The notes under the pieces were generated by a model that saw only the letters and a program-made list of their open reading frames with translations, ran no database searches and was not told the origin of the DNA. A stretch of 64,000 nucleotides of DNA, taken from an uncultured Dorea sp. GTDB taxonomy: Bacteria; Bacillota; Clostridia; Lachnospirales; Lachnospiraceae. Every line of letters starts with the position of its first letter. Positions within the stretch are counted from its first letter, which is position 1. Positions 52,989 through 62,885 of the stretch are shown one piece after another. The stretch spans positions 30,070 through 94,069 of the forward strand of contig CAJUAM010000008.1 in the NCBI GenBank assembly GCA_910584615.1, given 5' to 3'. The translations under genes were made by a program, and so were the position numbers.

Positions 52989-53624
52989 CTATTCATGTAT
53001 GAATTTTTTTTCCCAGCCCATACACCATTTGGTGAGGGGACCGAGAACGAGCATTCCGCCGATAGTTCCTTCGCGGACTTTGAATGAAAGACCGAATACA
53101 AGAGAAAGAGTCAGAGAAGTGATGATGAGAAGCGCGTCGCCAGTGATATGCAGCTTCGCGAAATCAATCCCGAATTTGCTGCTTGCTGTATAATAAGTGC
53201 TCTCTACAGGAATCTGAACAGCACCCAGCAGATTGAGTCCGGCGATGAAAACGGCAAGTCCTAAATAGGAGACTGCCCAAAACAGGACTCTGACAGGGTA
53301 ACTGTCAAGCTCAAATAAAAGCACCCTGTAATATACAAAATTTACGACTACACCAAATATGACTGCGACCGGAATCTGTAAAAGGCGGACAGGATGGAAA
53401 TTCTTTCTCAACATTAAGATCTGGATCAGTATACAGATAAAATTCCCGATTATGCTGAATGTACCTACCTTTAGTCCGGTGATCTGATAGACGTTGAGGC
53501 TGACAGAATCCCAACAGGCGCAAAGACCGATATCTGCTTTCATACAGAGAGTTTGTGATACAGCCATCATGACAACAAAAAATGCAACAAGGACGTATTT
53601 TTTAATCAGTTTTCCGGTATTCAT
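52989..53624 (-). CDS. YczE/YitT-family membrane protein
   Basis: 211 aa with about five hydrophobic segments. MNTGKLIKKYVLVAFFVVMM starts the first, and GLKVGTFSIIGNFICILIQIL and VAVIFGVVVNFVYYRVL are typical of the YitT/YczE/YyaS group. The function of the family is unknown. It ends close to the candidate ncRNA's last hairpin, which may double as its terminator. RBS is weak (GAGGATATGCGAAG). Confidence 0.75.
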   Translation of the reverse strand: MNTGKLIKKYVLVAFFVVMMAVSQTLCMKADIGLCACWDSVSLNVYQITGLKVGTFSIIGNFICILIQILMLRKNFHPVRLLQIPVAVIFGVVVNFVYYRVLLFELDSYPVRVLFWAVSYLGLAVFIAGLNLLGAVQIPVESTYYTASSKFGIDFAKLHITGDALLIITSLTLSLVFGLSFKVREGTIGGMLVLGPLTKWCMGWEKKFIHE

Positions 53625-53641
53625 CTTCGCATATCCTCATG

Positions 53642-54181
53642 TTATTTGTTGAACGGCGGAGCTACAGGGCCGTACTTGATCTCGGGGTGATTGTCAAGCA
53701 TCCATTGTTTGAAACTGTCTGCATCGCCTTCGGTGAAGCAGGCTTTGTCTAACATGACGCCTTCATTATATTCATCTGTTGCCAGTTTAAAAAATGTCTT
53801 GGCTTCTTCAAATCTCAGGATATCTTTCCATTCAACTTTATTATTGGCTTTTCCGTTAATATATAAAGAGATGTTCTTATCTCCGACAATTATTTTGCAT
53901 GTCCAGTTTTTACCGTTAAAGTAATTTACACGTGTCAGGCGGAATGTCTTATCAGCGTGCATCCATCTGAAAAATACACCTCTGTAAACGGCGACAAAAG
54001 TTAAGAAAGCTCCAATTGTCTGCCACCTTACGGGAGCATTTACCTTTTTGAAATAAATCCAGCCAAAAACTCCGGCAACAAAAATGAAACACCATACATA
54101 AAAAATAGGTAACTTCCAAAATTTGGGAGTTGCCCATTTATCATAACGTCTCCGGTCCATTATATATTCGTTTATAAACAT
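53642..54181 (-). CDS. YcxB-like membrane-associated protein
   Basis: 179 aa from ATG 54181 (MFINEYIMDRRRYDKW), with GGAGAAAATATT upstream. The longer start at 54256 lacks an SD. Two membrane segments (about residues 25-45 and 55-72) are followed by a cytosolic beta-rich domain, YcxB-like (FNGKNWTCKIIVGDKN; EWKDILRFEEAKTFFKL). Function unknown. It is 17 bp from the YczE-like gene on the same strand. Confidence 0.75.
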   Translation of the reverse strand: MFINEYIMDRRRYDKWATPKFWKLPIFYVWCFIFVAGVFGWIYFKKVNAPVRWQTIGAFLTFVAVYRGVFFRWMHADKTFRLTRVNYFNGKNWTCKIIVGDKNISLYINGKANNKVEWKDILRFEEAKTFFKLATDEYNEGVMLDKACFTEGDADSFKQWMLDNHPEIKYGPVAPPFNK

Positions 54182-54295
54182 AATATTTTCTCCGTTTTGA
54201 GTAATGATTTTGCGAAAATACGCAAACTGGAATATTGAAACTGTATAGATGGCCACCCGTAAGGACAGCCATCTATATGGTTAAAATATATGTAA

Positions 54296-55186
54296 TTATG
54301 CTATTCCAGCTTTTTTGTCTTTCTGAGCAGCGCTTAACAATGTGTATGATGTCCATAACAGAACTACACAAATAAGGTTGATGAGCCAGAACATCGGCAG
54401 GTTTGTAATAAGCTTCCATGCGATAAATACACCGATACATCCGCCAAGAGCGTTACCGATCGTGTGCGGTACATCATATCTGTGCTTCTTGATGAACTCG
54501 ATAGAACAAGCCGGCATCAGACATGCACAAGATCCCATGAATACTGGGAAACAAGCTGTACCATCAACACCAAGCAGAAGACAGGTAGCCATACAAGGTG
54601 CATAAAGACCAAAACCGATATCCATCAAGGCACCCCACAAAATGTTAAGACCAGCAGCTACGATCAGCTTCCATCCATGTAAACCGGTAAGAGTACCTAC
54701 CGTTCCGAAAGGACCAACGCCGGTGTTCTTGCAAAGCATAATAGCTGCAAGAGGGATCATGATAAATCCAAGAGCGTATCTGATCTTGTTCCGAGGCCAC
54801 TTTGTTACGACAGTTGCAAATCCGAAAGAACCTACAGCGGCGCAAATGTACATGATCCACAGGAACATAGGCTCACAGTCTACAGAAGCGGTAAAGATAA
54901 ATGCCTCAAAAATAACTGGGAAAGTATCTCCTACATTCAATGTACCCGGAATGTCGATGTCGTCAATCTGATTGAAAAGTTTGTACATGAAAGTAGATGG
55001 TGCAAAAGATCCGCAGCCAAGAGTGTCAAGGAAGTTTGCGATAATACCTACCGTAAAACCTGAAGCCCACTGCTTACCTGTCGCGTTCCTGATACCATCC
55101 ATACGATTTTTGGCTACATCAATGATGAGACCAAGACCGGTTCCTGCTGCCAGGACACCAAATAAAACCTGAAGTGCTAATAACAT
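54296..55186 (-). CDS. TSUP (TauE/SafE-like) permease
   Basis: 296 aa, eight or so membrane helices, from ATG 55186 behind GGAGGAGAAGAG. Two internally related motifs (FLDTLGCGSFAPS, about residue 50, and LMDIGFGLYAPCMA, about 195) look like the inverted repeat of the TauE/SafE/TSUP family. TSUP members export sulfur oxyanions or organic acids. Neighbouring proline genes suggest a product exporter, but this is inference. Confidence 0.65.
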   Translation of the reverse strand: MLLALQVLFGVLAAGTGLGLIIDVAKNRMDGIRNATGKQWASGFTVGIIANFLDTLGCGSFAPSTFMYKLFNQIDDIDIPGTLNVGDTFPVIFEAFIFTASVDCEPMFLWIMYICAAVGSFGFATVVTKWPRNKIRYALGFIMIPLAAIMLCKNTGVGPFGTVGTLTGLHGWKLIVAAGLNILWGALMDIGFGLYAPCMATCLLLGVDGTACFPVFMGSCACLMPACSIEFIKKHRYDVPHTIGNALGGCIGVFIAWKLITNLPMFWLINLICVVLLWTSYTLLSAAQKDKKAGIA

Positions 55187-55409
55187 ACTCTTCTCCTCCA
55201 ATCTCTAGATATGTATTACTATAACTTATTCAGAGATGATACCCCGATTTATCATCTCTATATAAATAAATTTATCACTATAGACATGAAAAGTCAATGC
55301 TTTATTAAACTAAAATAGATGAATTGATTAAAAAAAGTACACTATTTTTTGAAATATAGTGCACTTTCAATAAAAATCAACAAACTGCAATATTCTTAAG
55401 AAATTCCTG

Positions 55410-56780
55410 TTATTTTATAAATCCGAATACATTCAGGATGACGATCACCATGAACACAGGAACTACAACGAGCGTGAGAACTTTGTCGTATGTTGTGAGC
55501 CTGCCGTTTTGTCCGTTATTGGTAAGTTCTTTTTCGTATTCTTTAAATCCCCACACCTTTGCGACAAACAGGCATACAAGCCAGCATCCTAACGGAAGCA
55601 GTACATATCCGGTAAAGCAGTCTAACCAGTCATAGAATCCGTAGTAATTTACACCGGTAATATCAAACCATGGGATCTGTACGCCGCTTAATACGCCGAA
55701 CCCAAGTGATACGATGATATTGCCGGCTCCGATGATAGCAGAAGTTAAAATGGTAGCTTTTATGCGCCCCAGTCTGCATTTTTCTTCAAAGGTACGGACT
55801 GAAATCTCGAAAAAAGTAAAGAGAGAAGAAATAACCGCGAACGCGACTGCTAAAAAGAAGCAGATCCCAATGATCCTTCCTCCCGGGAGCTTACCAAAGA
55901 TATCAGTCATTACAAGGAATACAAGGCTTGGGCCTTTCTGGACATCCACACCACCGGCAAAAGCGGAAGGAATAATAACAAAACCGGCTAAAACCGCAGC
56001 AGCAGTATCCATGATTGACACCAGAACAGCATCAGATCTCAGGTTGTTGCTCTTAGGAATGTTAGCCCCAAGAGTAGTAAAGATTCCCCAGCCGATACCG
56101 ACAGAAAACAATACTTGTGTTGCTGCCTGGGCAAATACTGAAAAATTAAATTTACTGAAGTCCGGAAGAAGATAATATTTTAGACCTTCCATAGCCCCAT
56201 CTGTAACAGTCAGAGCCCAGATACCGCAGATGATCAAAAATATAAATAACGCAGGCATCAGAACTTTTGTAACTCTTTCTACTATATTAGTGATTCCGAA
56301 AAGAAGCAGAAAAGATACTAAAGACAGAAGTATCAATGCCCATACAATAGGTTCTGCCGTTGAAGAAGTAAAACCGGTGAAATATGCTTCTTTGTCAGAT
56401 CCAAAATCACCATTTACGATATATTGGAAAGCATACTTGAGTACCCAGCCGCCGACAACGACATAATACATATTGATCATCAGTGTGCAGACGTTGGCGA
56501 TCCATCCTACAAACCCCCATTTTTTACTGATATTTTCGAAACATGTAACTGTGTCAGAAGCGCTGTGGCGGCCGATAGCAGTCTCCATCTCCACCATGGG
56601 ATGAGCCATCAGAGCTATAATGATAATATATATGATGAGGAAAATACCGCCGCCGCCCTGATAGGCAAGATATGGGAATTTCCATATATTACCGAGTCCG
56701 ATAGCGGCCCCGGCCGCAACCATGATATAACCGAATCTGGAATTCCATTGCCGTGGTGCCTGATTTGAATCATTACTCAT
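55410..56780 (-). CDS. Sodium-dependent amino-acid transporter, NSS family
   Basis: 456 aa, about 12 helices, from ATG 56780 (MSNDSNQAPRQWNSRFGY). Family marks are AAGAAIGLGNIWKFPYLAYQGGGG (helix 1, substrate and Na+ site) and PMVEMETAIGRHS. NSS transporters import amino acids, tryptophan or others, with Na+. The neighbourhood with PutP suggests amino-acid uptake for Stickland metabolism. Its leader contains a terminator behind a consensus promoter. Confidence 0.92.
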   Translation of the reverse strand: MSNDSNQAPRQWNSRFGYIMVAAGAAIGLGNIWKFPYLAYQGGGGIFLIIYIIIIALMAHPMVEMETAIGRHSASDTVTCFENISKKWGFVGWIANVCTLMINMYYVVVGGWVLKYAFQYIVNGDFGSDKEAYFTGFTSSTAEPIVWALILLSLVSFLLLFGITNIVERVTKVLMPALFIFLIICGIWALTVTDGAMEGLKYYLLPDFSKFNFSVFAQAATQVLFSVGIGWGIFTTLGANIPKSNNLRSDAVLVSIMDTAAAVLAGFVIIPSAFAGGVDVQKGPSLVFLVMTDIFGKLPGGRIIGICFFLAVAFAVISSLFTFFEISVRTFEEKCRLGRIKATILTSAIIGAGNIIVSLGFGVLSGVQIPWFDITGVNYYGFYDWLDCFTGYVLLPLGCWLVCLFVAKVWGFKEYEKELTNNGQNGRLTTYDKVLTLVVVPVFMVIVILNVFGFIK

Positions 56781-56825
56781 ATAATCCACTCCATTCTTAG
56801 TTTTGAAACTGACCTGAAAATAAAA

Positions 56826-56851
56826 AATGCTCCCGGATGACCGAGAGCATT
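56826..56851 (-). terminator. Terminator in the NSS transporter leader
   Basis: On the minus strand, ATGCTCTCGG-TCAT-CCGGGAGCAT (10 bp, one G-U/bulge position), followed by TTTTTATTTTC. It lies about 45 nt before the ATG and about 25 nt after the predicted transcription start. Confidence 0.8.
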
Positions 56852-56879
56852 TATAGAGAGAACCTTAAACCTCTTCTTC

Positions 56880-56908
56880 ATTATAAATAATATCTATATT
56901 AATGTCAA
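56880..56908 (-). promoter_or_regulatory. Consensus promoter for NSS transporter
   Basis: Minus strand TTGACA (56908-56903), 17-bp spacer, TATAAT (56885-56880): a perfect -35 and -10. Confidence 0.9.
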
Positions 56909-56957
56909 GCAGAAATAAGAAAATGTAATGCCGGCATTAAGAAAAATAATGTTTTTA

Positions 56958-56986
56958 TTGACACACGTTTAACAAGGTGTTAAAAT
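56958..56986 (+). promoter_or_regulatory. Promoter for putP
   Basis: TTGACA (56958-56963), 17-bp spacer, TAAAAT (56981-56986), divergent from the NSS transporter promoter; about 140 nt leader before the ATG. Confidence 0.8.
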
Positions 56987-57126
56987 ATATCAAGAACCGG
57001 TAAGTGAGCCGTTAAAAATGGTATGTCAAAGTTGTAGAATGGCTTATCTTATCTTTACGTTTTCCAAATAAAAAAAGAGAGGGAGAACGAGAATTCCTGT
57101 TACGGGAAAGAAATGAGGTGTATTTT

Positions 57127-58653
57127 ATGAGTGGTATTAGTATTATTATCCTGTGTACGATCGTCGCGTACATGTGTCTGCTGATCGGTGTTGGTTTTTA
57201 CAATTCAAAAAAGAACAGCACCAGTGAGGATTTCTATCTTGGCGGTAGAAGAATGGGGGCGCTTGTTGTTGCTATGAGTGCTGAGGCGAGTGATATGTCA
57301 AGCTGGCTCCTGATGGGTCTTCCGGGAGTTGCGTACCTGACAGGTATCGCAGATGCGTTTTGGACAGCAGCAGGTCTTGCGATTGGTACATATCTGAACT
57401 GGCTCTTCACTTCCAGAAGGCTGAGACGTTATTCAGAGAAGATTGACGCGATCACAGTTCCGAACTTTTTCGCAAAAAGATTCCACGACGAAAAGAACAT
57501 TATCACAGCGATTTCCGCAGTTATCATCGTTGTATTCTTTATCCCGTATGTAGCGTCCGGATTTGCGGCATGCGGAAAGCTTTTTAACTCCCTGTTCGGG
57601 CTGGATTATATGACAGGTGTAATCGTATTTTCAATCATTATTGTTATTTATACGATCATGGGAGGCTTTACAAGTGTTGCTACCAATGACTTGATCCAGA
57701 GTATCGTAATGTCGATCGCTTTGATTTCTATTGTTACATTTGGTGTGAGCAGCGCGGGCGGATTCGGAGCAGTTATGGATAACGCGAAATCATTGCCGGG
57801 TTATTTTTCACTTTCCGCGATCCATGATGCGGTTGCAGGTTCGGCAGTTCCTTATTCTGCGTTATCGGCAGTATCCCTTCTTGCATGGGGTATCGGATAT
57901 TTTGGTATGCCGCATATCCTGGTAAGATTTATGGCTATCGAAGATGAGAACAAACTGGTATTATCCAGACGTGTTGCATCTATATGGGTAACGATCGCTA
58001 TGGGCGTTGCGATCTTTATCGGTGTTGTAGGTCTTGGTGTTGTTAATGCGGGCAATATGGAAGCGTTAGAAGACAGCGAGCGTGTTATCATCGCTCTTAC
58101 GAATATACTGAGCCAGAATGGATTCCTTGCAGCGGTTCTTGGCGGTGTTATTCTTGCAGGTATCCTTGCGGCAACGATGTCCACTGCGGACAGTCAGATG
58201 CTTGTTGCAGCCTCTGGTGTATCTGAGAATATTGTGCAGGATTTCTTCGGTAAAAAGCTTACTGAAAAACAGAGTCTTATGGTAGCTCGTGCTACAATCC
58301 TTGTGATTGCCGCTATCGGATTATTCTTGGCAAGAGACCCGAACTCTAGCGTATTTGGTATCGTTTCCTTTGCATGGGCTGGTATGGGTGCCGCCTTTGC
58401 GGGTGTTATGATCTGTGCTTTGTTCTGGAAGCGCACGACATTGCAGGGGGCGCTTGCAGGTATGGTTTCCGGCGGCGCGATGGTATTTATCTGGAAATAT
58501 GCGGTTCGTCCGATGGGCGGAATCCTTGATATCTATGAACTGCTTCCGGCATTCTTGGTATCACTTGCTATGATCATTGTTGTGAGTCTGGCTACAAAAG
58601 CTCCAAGTCAGGACATTATTGATGAGTTTGAAAGTGTTAATTTAACAAAATAA
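57127..58653 (+). CDS. putP: Sodium/proline symporter
   Basis: 508 aa, about 13 helices, SSS family, from ATG 57127 behind GAGGTG; ATG 57118 lacks an SD. Typical motifs are MSAEASDMSSWLLMGLPGVAY (helix 2, Na+ and proline site) and GILAATMSTADSQMLVAASG. It imports proline with Na+, and here it likely feeds the proline reductase 5-10 kb upstream. It ends at a strong terminator. Confidence 0.94.
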   Translation: MSGISIIILCTIVAYMCLLIGVGFYNSKKNSTSEDFYLGGRRMGALVVAMSAEASDMSSWLLMGLPGVAYLTGIADAFWTAAGLAIGTYLNWLFTSRRLRRYSEKIDAITVPNFFAKRFHDEKNIITAISAVIIVVFFIPYVASGFAACGKLFNSLFGLDYMTGVIVFSIIIVIYTIMGGFTSVATNDLIQSIVMSIALISIVTFGVSSAGGFGAVMDNAKSLPGYFSLSAIHDAVAGSAVPYSALSAVSLLAWGIGYFGMPHILVRFMAIEDENKLVLSRRVASIWVTIAMGVAIFIGVVGLGVVNAGNMEALEDSERVIIALTNILSQNGFLAAVLGGVILAGILAATMSTADSQMLVAASGVSENIVQDFFGKKLTEKQSLMVARATILVIAAIGLFLARDPNSSVFGIVSFAWAGMGAAFAGVMICALFWKRTTLQGALAGMVSGGAMVFIWKYAVRPMGGILDIYELLPAFLVSLAMIIVVSLATKAPSQDIIDEFESVNLTK

Positions 58654-58676
58654 GTGATTATATATAATAAGGAAAG

Positions 58677-58704
58677 AAAAGCTCTGGTCCATACCGGGGC
58701 TTTT
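58677..58704 (+). terminator. Terminator of putP
   Basis: AAAAGCTCTGG/CCGGGGCTTTT (11 bp, two G-U), loop TCCATA, with T-rich tail. Confidence 0.85.
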
Positions 58705-58758
58705 CTTATTTTAGAAGAAAAATGTATTTGAAAAAATACAATAATTAAATAAAAGGAC

Positions 58759-58787
58759 TTGAAATAGTTGTTTCTATCGTATATACT
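58759..58787 (+). promoter_or_regulatory. Promoter of the S10 ribosomal operon
   Basis: TTGAAA (58759-58764), 17-bp spacer, TATACT (58782-58787), 242 bp before rpsJ. Confidence 0.75.
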
Positions 58788-58794
58788 AAAAAAG

Positions 58795-59028
58795 CTGTGA
58801 CATGATAGCGATGAAGCGTGAGGTTGCTGCCGGAAACTTCTTGGGAATGAGTAGTTTGAGAAGAGGTATGGCAGGTTTTCCGTGGAGTGAATGTCAAGTT
58901 AGGAAACTGGCGACAAGTCACTGTATCACATATGGTCCGTGTAAGGTTCTCACGACACACACGGCAGAGTGTACAGTCACCGCTTGTCGTACTGGAGTTA
59001 ATAGTACGAAAAGGAGGCGACTTTTTTT
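58795..59028 (+). promoter_or_regulatory. Long 5' leader of the S10 operon
   Basis: About 230 nt between the promoter and rpsJ. Imperfect inverted repeats and a GTACTGGAGTTAATAGTAC hairpin sit next to the SD (AAGGAGG). Ribosomal-protein autoregulation is common at this place; the specific regulator is not visible. Confidence 0.45.
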
Positions 59029-59358
59029 ATGGCAAGTCAAGTAATGAGAATCACATTGAAAGCGTATGATCATCAGTTAGTTGATGCATCCGCTAAAAAA
59101 ATCATCGAAACTGTAAAGAAGAATGGAGCGAAAGTGAGCGGTCCGGTACCTCTTCCGACAAAGAAGGAAGTTGTAACGATCTTAAGAGCTGTTCACAAGT
59201 ATAAAGACTCCAGAGAGCAGTTCGAGCAGAGAACTCATAAGAGGCTGATCGATATCATTACACCTACGCAGAAGACAGTTGATGCGTTATCAAGGTTAGA
59301 GATGCCTGCAGGTGTTTATATTGATATCAAAATGAAGAGCAAAAAAGTAAGCGCTTAG
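59029..59358 (+). CDS. rpsJ: Ribosomal protein S10
   Basis: 109 aa with [20 protein letters not shown] and [20 protein letters not shown], the S10 signature. S10 is in the 30S head and also NusE in antitermination. It is the first gene of the operon. It starts MASQVMRI; the second Met (59044) would remove five residues. Confidence 0.97.
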   Translation: MASQVMRITLKAYDHQLVDASAKKIIETVKKNGAKVSGPVPLPTKKEVVTILRAVHKYKDSREQFEQRTHKRLIDIITPTQKTVDALSRLEMPAGVYIDIKMKSKKVSA

Positions 59359-59488
59359 TAGTTTTAAAGGCTTAGCGCGAACGTGGTTCAATGAACGAAG
59401 TGGATTGAACATCGACAACACACAGTATTCCTAATATTTAGGATGAGCGCCATGTGCGTTCCGCTGTAAATCACAGGAGGTAATTATA
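59359..59488. repeat. Intergenic palindromic element between rpsJ and rplC
   Basis: GTTCAAT (59386-59392) pairs with ATTGAAC (59404-59410); a GGCTTAGCGCGAAC word at 59369 and a TCCTAAT/TTAGGA hairpin lie around it. Similar words recur in the rplW-rplB spacer. Confidence 0.5.
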
Positions 59489-60169
59489 ATGAAGAAAGCT
59501 ATTTTGGCTACAAAGGTTGGGATGACCCAGATCTTTAGCGAAGACGGCATGCTGACACCGGTAACAGTTCTTCAGGCTGGTCCTTGTGTAGTAACACAAG
59601 TGAAAACGGTAGAAAATGACGGCTATGAAGCTGTTCAGGTCGGATTCGTTGACAAGAAAGACAAGATTGTAAACAAAGACAAGAGCGGTAAGAAGGAAAT
59701 TGTGCACCGTCATGGTGTGACAAAGGCTGAGCAGGGACATTTCGCGAAAGCTGGCGTTACCGGCAAGAGATTTGTAAGAGAGTTTAAATTAGAAAATGCA
59801 AGTGAATATGAGCTTGCGCAGGAGATCAAAGTTGATATTTTCGAGGCGGGAGATAAGATCGATGCTACTGCGATTTCCAAAGGTAAAGGTTTTCAGGGTG
59901 CGATCAAGAGACACAACCAGCACAGAGGGCCTATGACACATGGTTCCAAGTATCATCGTCACGCTGGTTCTAATGGAGCTGCTTCCGATCCGAGCAAGGT
60001 GTTTAAAGGAAAGAAAATGCCCGGACAGATGGGACACGTTAAGGTTACTGTTCAGAATCTTGAAGTAGTGCGCGTAGATGCAGACAATAATCTGCTTCTT
60101 GTAAAAGGTTCTGTGCCGGGACCGAAGAAATCTTTAGTAACTATTAAAGAAGCAGTGAAATCAAATTAG
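59489..60169 (+). CDS. rplC: Ribosomal protein L3
   Basis: 226 aa, starting [20 protein letters not shown], with the central [20 protein letters not shown] and the [16 protein letters not shown] loop typical of L3. It binds 23S rRNA early in assembly, near the peptidyl transferase centre. RBS AGGAGG. Confidence 0.97.
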   Translation: MKKAILATKVGMTQIFSEDGMLTPVTVLQAGPCVVTQVKTVENDGYEAVQVGFVDKKDKIVNKDKSGKKEIVHRHGVTKAEQGHFAKAGVTGKRFVREFKLENASEYELAQEIKVDIFEAGDKIDATAISKGKGFQGAIKRHNQHRGPMTHGSKYHRHAGSNGAASDPSKVFKGKKMPGQMGHVKVTVQNLEVVRVDADNNLLLVKGSVPGPKKSLVTIKEAVKSN

Positions 60170-60197
60170 GATTTGACGGGAAGGAGGAAGACTTAAG

Positions 60198-60818
60198 ATG
60201 GCAAACGTATCTGTTTATAATATCGAAGGTAAGGAAGTTGGCACGATCGATCTAAGCGATGCGGTATTTGGTGTTGAGGTTAACGAGCATCTTTTACACA
60301 TGGCAGTTGTGAACCAGCTTGCAAATAACCGTCAGGGAACGCAGAAGGCTAAGACTCGTTCTGAAGTATCTGGCGGCGGAAGAAAACCGTGGAGACAGAA
60401 AGGAACAGGCCACGCTAGGCAAGGTTCTACAAGAGCTCCCCAGTGGACGGGCGGCGGAGTTGTATTTGCTCCGGTACCGAGAGATTATTCCTTTAAGATG
60501 AATAAGAAAGAGAAGAGAGCGGCATTAAAATCTGCGCTTACTTCCAGGGTAGAGGAAAAGAAGTTTATTGTTGTTGATGAGATGGCGTTTGGCGAGATCA
60601 AGACAAAGAACTTCGCTAATATGTTGAAGAATCTTGATGTTGCTAAAGCACTTGTAGTGTTAGAGGACGGCAATGTGAATGCTGAATTATCCGCAAGAAA
60701 TATTGCTGATATCAAGACAGCTAAGGCTGGTACGCTCAACGTATTTGACGTTATGAAATACAGCACAGTGATCGCTACAAAGGCTGCTGTTCAGAATATT
60801 GAGGAGGTGTACGCATAA
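60198..60818 (+). CDS. rplD: Ribosomal protein L4
   Basis: 206 aa, with the extended loop [20 protein letters not shown], typical of L4. It sits near the exit tunnel. L4 is the regulator of the S10 operon in E. coli; this may not hold here. It overlaps rplW by 1 bp (TAATG). Confidence 0.97.
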   Translation: MANVSVYNIEGKEVGTIDLSDAVFGVEVNEHLLHMAVVNQLANNRQGTQKAKTRSEVSGGGRKPWRQKGTGHARQGSTRAPQWTGGGVVFAPVPRDYSFKMNKKEKRAALKSALTSRVEEKKFIVVDEMAFGEIKTKNFANMLKNLDVAKALVVLEDGNVNAELSARNIADIKTAKAGTLNVFDVMKYSTVIATKAAVQNIEEVYA

Positions 60819-61123
60819 TGGCTGATATTAAATATTATGATGTAATCCTTAAACCGGTTGTTACTGAGAAAAGCATGGAGCTTATGGGCGAGAAGAAATA
60901 TACATTTTTAGTTCACCCGCAGGCTACTAAGTCTCAGGTAAAGGAAGCTGTCGAGAAGATGTTTGACGGAACAAAAGTAGCAGGTGTTAACACAATGAAC
61001 TGCGAAGGCAAGAAAAAAAGAGTCCGCGGAACAATGAAGTTCGGAAAGACAGCAAAGACGAAAAAAGCAATTGTCCAGTTAACAGAGGACAGCGCGGATA
61101 TCGAGATTTTTGAGGGCCTATAA
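60818..61123 (+). CDS. rplW: Ribosomal protein L23
   Basis: 101 aa, with [20 protein letters not shown] at the N-terminus and the [15 protein letters not shown] motif. It binds at the exit tunnel and docks SRP and trigger factor. Overlaps rplD. Confidence 0.97.
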   Translation: MADIKYYDVILKPVVTEKSMELMGEKKYTFLVHPQATKSQVKEAVEKMFDGTKVAGVNTMNCEGKKKRVRGTMKFGKTAKTKKAIVQLTEDSADIEIFEGL

Positions 61124-61314
61124 GACTTGTTGAAACCGAGCCATAAGGCGAAGGTTGAAACTTAGTCGGGGCCCGTTCGGAGAGCTTAGCGAGGTTTTTT
61201 CGAGCTTAGCGAACCGAACCTGTAAAACATGATAATGTGTAGTGAAAAACGAGCATATCAAAATCATACGGACAGAAACCGTGATAATAAACAGTATTGA
61301 AAGGAGAAGCAATC
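61124..61314. repeat. rplW-rplB spacer with tandem GAGCTTAGCGA words and hairpin
   Basis: 190 bp, unusually long inside a ribosomal operon. GAGCTTAGC occurs at 61182 and again at 61202. GTTCGG (61175-61180) pairs with CCGAAC (61214-61219) enclosing both copies and a TTTTTT run. No ORF. Possibly a decayed mobile repeat or an RNA regulatory element. Confidence 0.55.
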
Positions 61315-62157
61315 ATGGGAATTAAAACATATAACCCATATACGCCTTCCAGAAGACAGATGACAGGTTCTGATTTTGCGGAGATTACAAAGTCAACGCC
61401 GGAGAAGTCACTGTTAGCTTCTAAGAGCAGACAGGCAGGACGTAACAATCAGGGAAAGATCACAGTTAGACACCGCGGAGGCGGAGCTAAGAAGAAATAC
61501 AGAATCATTGATTTTAAAAGATATAAAGACGGTGTTGCTGGTAAAGTAGTTGGTATCGAGTATGATCCGAACAGAACGGCAAATATCGCTTTGATCTGTT
61601 ATGAAGACGGTGCGAAAGCATACATCCTTGCTCCGGAGGGGCTTAAGGTAGGGATGAAGATCATGAATGGGCCAGAGGCAGAGGTAAGAATCGGTAACTG
61701 CCTTCCGCTTTCAGAGATCCCGGTAGGTACACAGATCCATAATATCGAACTGTATCCGGGCAGAGGGGGACAGTTAGTCCGTTCTGCGGGAAACAGCGCA
61801 CAGTTGATGGCAAAAGAAGGAAAATACGCGACTTTAAGACTTCCGTCAGGAGAGATGAGAATGGTTCCGATCATCTGCAGAGCTTCTGTAGGAGTTGTAG
61901 GAAACGGCGATCACAGCCTGATCAATATTGGTAAGGCGGGACGTAAGCGCCATATGGGTATCAGACCGACAGTTCGTGGTTCTGTTATGAACCCGAATGA
62001 CCATCCGCATGGTGGTGGTGAAGGTAAGACCGGAATCGGACGCCCGGGTCCGTGTACACCTTGGGGCAAACCGGCACTTGGTCTTAAGACGAGAAAGAAA
62101 AACAAAGCTTCTAACAAACTGATCGTAAGAAGAAGAGATGGAAGAGCAATCAAATAA
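61315..62157 (+). CDS. rplB: Ribosomal protein L2
   Basis: 280 aa from ATG 61315 ([20 protein letters not shown]) behind AAAGGAGAAG; the ATG at 61297 is upstream of the SD. It has the C-terminal [20 protein letters not shown] loop, in which a conserved His lies near the peptidyl transferase centre. Confidence 0.97.
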   Translation: MGIKTYNPYTPSRRQMTGSDFAEITKSTPEKSLLASKSRQAGRNNQGKITVRHRGGGAKKKYRIIDFKRYKDGVAGKVVGIEYDPNRTANIALICYEDGAKAYILAPEGLKVGMKIMNGPEAEVRIGNCLPLSEIPVGTQIHNIELYPGRGGQLVRSAGNSAQLMAKEGKYATLRLPSGEMRMVPIICRASVGVVGNGDHSLINIGKAGRKRHMGIRPTVRGSVMNPNDHPHGGGEGKTGIGRPGPCTPWGKPALGLKTRKKNKASNKLIVRRRDGRAIK

Positions 62158-62180
62158 TTTTCATAAGGAGGTTAGAACCT

Positions 62181-62462
62181 ATGGCACGTTCAATTAAAAA
62201 AGGACCATTTGCAGACGCAAGCCTGCTTAAGAAGGTTGATGCTATGAACGAATCGGGAAGCAAGTCTGTGATCAAGACATGGTCCCGCCGTTCCACAATC
62301 TTTCCGAGCATGATTGGGCATACAATTGCTGTTCATGACGGGAGAAAGCATGTTCCGGTATATGTTACAGAAGATATGGTTGGGCACAAGCTCGGTGAGT
62401 TCGTTGCAACCAGAACATACAGAGGACATGGAAAAGACGAGAAGAAATCAAAGGTAAGATAA
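62181..62462 (+). CDS. rpsS: Ribosomal protein S19
   Basis: 93 aa, starting [20 protein letters not shown], with [20 protein letters not shown]. It is in the head of the 30S subunit. 23 bp after rplB. Confidence 0.97.
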   Translation: MARSIKKGPFADASLLKKVDAMNESGSKSVIKTWSRRSTIFPSMIGHTIAVHDGRKHVPVYVTEDMVGHKLGEFVATRTYRGHGKDEKKSKVR

Positions 62463-62487
62463 TTAATGGTGAAAGGAGGGTTCATCC

Positions 62488-62874
62488 ATGGCAAAAGGAC
62501 ATAGATCCCAAATTAAAAGAGAAAGAAATGCTAATAAAGATACAAGACCTTCTGCTAAGCTGTCTTATGCAAGAGTTTCTGTTCAGAAAGCATGTTTCGT
62601 ATTAGATGCCATCAGAGGTAAGGATGTGAATGCAGCACTTGGTATTTTAACATACAGTCCAAGATATGCATCAAGCTTGATAAAGAAGTTACTGGAGTCT
62701 GCGGTTGCTAACGCTGAGAATAATAATGGTATGAATGCTGAAAACCTTTATATTGCGGAGGCATATGCAAACAAAGGACCAACAATGAAGAGAATCAGAC
62801 CGAGGGCACAGGGCAGAGCTTATAGAATAGAAAAGAGAATGAGCCATATTACACTTGTGCTTGATGAAAGATAA
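62488..62874 (+). CDS. rplV: Ribosomal protein L22
   Basis: 128 aa; C-terminal [20 protein letters not shown] contains the beta-hairpin tip of the exit tunnel, where macrolide resistance mutations occur in other species. The sequence looks wild-type here. RBS AAAGGAGG. Confidence 0.97.
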   Translation: MAKGHRSQIKRERNANKDTRPSAKLSYARVSVQKACFVLDAIRGKDVNAALGILTYSPRYASSLIKKLLESAVANAENNNGMNAENLYIAEAYANKGPTMKRIRPRAQGRAYRIEKRMSHITLVLDER

Positions 62875-62885
62875 GGAGGGCAGAC

